Positions 62,693 through 64,000 of a DNA stretch of 64,000 bases are shown in pieces; the first letter of the stretch is position 1; every line of letters begins with the position of its first letter. This DNA comes from Flavobacteriaceae bacterium (GTDB taxonomy: Bacteria; Bacteroidota; Bacteroidia; Flavobacteriales; Flavobacteriaceae): assembly GCA_018402135.1 (NCBI GenBank), contig JAGYJF010000005.1, positions 310,001 through 374,000 of the forward strand, read 5' to 3'. Both the position numbers and the translations under genes were made by a program. The notes beneath the pieces were generated by a model that searched no databases, was not told the DNA's origin, and was given only the letters and a program-made list of their open reading frames with translations.

Positions 62693-64000
62693 TTATAATT
62701 CTATAACAAGTTCTTGCAACGACTCCTCAGTATTTAAATTCAATTTTTTACGTAATCGATACCGTGCCTTTTTTACCCCTTCAACAGAAATATTAAGAAT
62801 ATTAGCAATCTCCTTGCTCGAGAGGTTCATTTTTAAAAGTGACATTAATCGCAGGTCGTTGTTACTTAGATCTGGGTAATAACGCATCACTTTAGAGTTA
62901 AAGTCTTTATGGACGTCTTCGAAATAACTTCTAAATTGTTCCCAATTGCTGTCGTTATTAATGTCTAGGTTAATATTGTTTATTATTTTTTGATACTGTC
63001 TGGCATTTTTAGAATCAGTTTTTAATTCTTCTAGTTGAGATTTTAAATCAAGTAATACTTCATTTTTGTGAGCTAAATGCAATGCATGTGTGGTAAGCTC
63101 TTTTTCCTTAAACCCTAAATCTTTATCTAGTTTTTCACGCTCTACTTTATTCCGTTTCATTTTTTGACGTAATCCATAAATAATAGTAATGGCAAGAGCT
63201 GTTGCGCCAATTAACGAAATAATTAGGAACAGTTTTTCGGTTTCTGCCTTTTGTTTGCGTTCCTCCAGAAGTTTTATTTCATTTTGTTTGATGATGAGTT
63301 CTTTTTCTTTTTTTTCGGTTTGATATTGAACTTCAAGTTCATTCATGCGCTCAATATTTTCTTTATTTAAAATTTCTTCGTGAAGTTTATGATATTCTAT
63401 ATGATATTCATAGGCTTTCTTAAATCTTCCCAAGCCAGCGTAAGCCTTAGAAATTTCTAATAGATCGCCAATCATTTTTTTACGTGTACCGGTTGTCTCT
63501 GCAATTTGTAGGGCGTCTTCCATATATTGAAGTGCTTTTCTGTAGTTACCTTTCTTATTATATAACTCACCAAGGTGTCTCAACGTAAGCCCAATAAGTG
63601 AAGTTTCTCCATATTGTACGCTAATGTCAAGAGATTTATTATAATAATATTCGGCTAAGTCTAAACTATCTTGCTGAGCATAGCCCCAACCCAAATTGTC
63701 ATAAATACCTGCTAAATCATTGTTGTAATTTTGTTCAATATAATAAGGTTCAACTTCAAGAAACAAAGATTTCGATTTTTCGAATTGAAATTGGTTTTGT
63801 AAGTTAATGGCCATGTTAACCTTAATACTGGCTAGAGCATCTATATCTTTTAATTCTTCATAAATAACTTTGGCTTTGTTGTAATATTCATTAGAAATCT
63901 CATAATTTTCGATGTCACCATGAATATTGCCAATATTCCAATAACTTGCCGCTATACTTTCTTCAGTATCGCCTATTTTTTCTTTTAGTTTTAAACTATT
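62693..64000 (-). CDS. TPR-transmembrane-LuxR-type regulator (N-terminus cut by window edge)
   Basis: The frame continues without a stop to the right window edge, so the first part is missing; 435 residues are visible (the Met at 63814 is internal). Order: several TPR repeats (SYWNIGNIHGDIENYEISNE, GIYDNLGWGYAQQDSLDLAEYYY, TLRHLGELYNKKGNYRKALQYM), a coiled coil, one transmembrane helix (LFLIISLIGATALAITIIYGL), another coiled coil and a C-terminal LuxR/GerE-type helix-turn-helix (LSSKEIANILNISVEGVKKARYRLRKKL). Such proteins are thought to respond to envelope or nutrient cues. Probably begins with a signal peptide outside the window. Confidence 0.85.
   Translation of the reverse strand, partial: NSLKLKEKIGDTEESIAASYWNIGNIHGDIENYEISNEYYNKAKVIYEELKDIDALASIKVNMAINLQNQFQFEKSKSLFLEVEPYYIEQNYNNDLAGIYDNLGWGYAQQDSLDLAEYYYNKSLDISVQYGETSLIGLTLRHLGELYNKKGNYRKALQYMEDALQIAETTGTRKKMIGDLLEISKAYAGLGRFKKAYEYHIEYHKLHEEILNKENIERMNELEVQYQTEKKEKELIIKQNEIKLLEERKQKAETEKLFLIISLIGATALAITIIYGLRQKMKRNKVEREKLDKDLGFKEKELTTHALHLAHKNEVLLDLKSQLEELKTDSKNARQYQKIINNINLDINNDSNWEQFRSYFEDVHKDFNSKVMRYYPDLSNNDLRLMSLLKMNLSSKEIANILNISVEGVKKARYRLRKKLNLNTEESLQELVIEL

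Noticed and set aside
1-64000. tRNA, rRNA, riboswitch, CRISPR or prophage
   Set aside because: Gaps between genes are short and AT-rich; I saw no cloverleaf, GTTCRAANC T-loop motif, rRNA-conserved text, or spacer array.

Overview
The window looks like a chromosomal segment of a marine-type Flavobacteriaceae (phylum Bacteroidota). The evidence is an AT-rich sequence, type IX secretion (T9SS) sorting domains of both type A and type B, a GldI gliding lipoprotein, BshC (bacillithiol), Bacteroidota-restricted conserved families (DUF349, DUF3810, DUF5606), A-rich leaders without Shine-Dalgarno sequences, and recurring Bacteroidota-type -7 promoter boxes (TAnnTTTG). I saw no rRNA, tRNA, CRISPR array, insertion sequence or phage gene. 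Nearly all of the window is coding; no stretch longer than 300 bases lacks a gene. Two genes are cut by the window edges: a giant adhesin-like gene at 1-3229 and a TPR/LuxR regulator at 62693-64000.

Layout. (1) 1-8734: three consecutive leftward T9SS surface proteins that share a ~95-residue repeat. (2) 8762-10502: a two-gene ABC-2 exporter, diverging from an unrecognised gene (10627-11694) whose product carries kinase/aminoglycoside-phosphotransferase-like active-site motifs. (3) 11781-16036: leftward housekeeping run with a membrane-anchored methyltransferase-like protein, tsaC, the CCA-adding enzyme, ctaA and a PRiA4b-ORF3-like protein. (4) 16130-22675: a lipopolysaccharide/surface-glycan patch with genes on alternating strands: FkbM methyltransferase, GT4, a Kdo/WaaP-like kinase, a WaaE-like GT2, two tandem paralogous GT2 enzymes and a GT9 heptosyltransferase-like enzyme. 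(5) 22700-26852: dapD, ruvX, a small T9SS type A protein, then def, DUF5606 and mazG. (6) 27014-42678: a long leftward series with TrmH/SpoU methyltransferase, M48 protease, SpoT/Rel, Fur-family regulator, purA, OstA-like protein, class III aminotransferase, TPR protein, two adjacent DUF368 lipid-carrier transporters, aroE and a DUF349 protein. (7) 42856-64000: envelope and peptide-processing genes: lipoproteins, amidohydrolases, DUF3810, pepD, a cyclophilin-FKBP fusion with gldI and an NrnA-type phosphoesterase, a PhoD-like phosphatase, ndk, a cold-shock protein, M16 and M14 peptidases, bshC and the partial regulator.

Functionally, much of the non-housekeeping content serves the cell envelope: surface adhesins exported by T9SS, LPS-core glycosylation and phosphorylation, OstA-like LPS transport, undecaprenyl-phosphate recycling (DUF368), and lipoprotein foldases tied to gliding. 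I found no clear-cut new defence or mobile system. The strongest unexplained items are the orphan kinase-like protein at 10627-11694, the repeat module spread over the three T9SS genes, the pair of DUF368 genes, the amidohydrolase domains that lack metal ligands, and the spaced TTTCATCG-type repeats upstream of the small T9SS protein.
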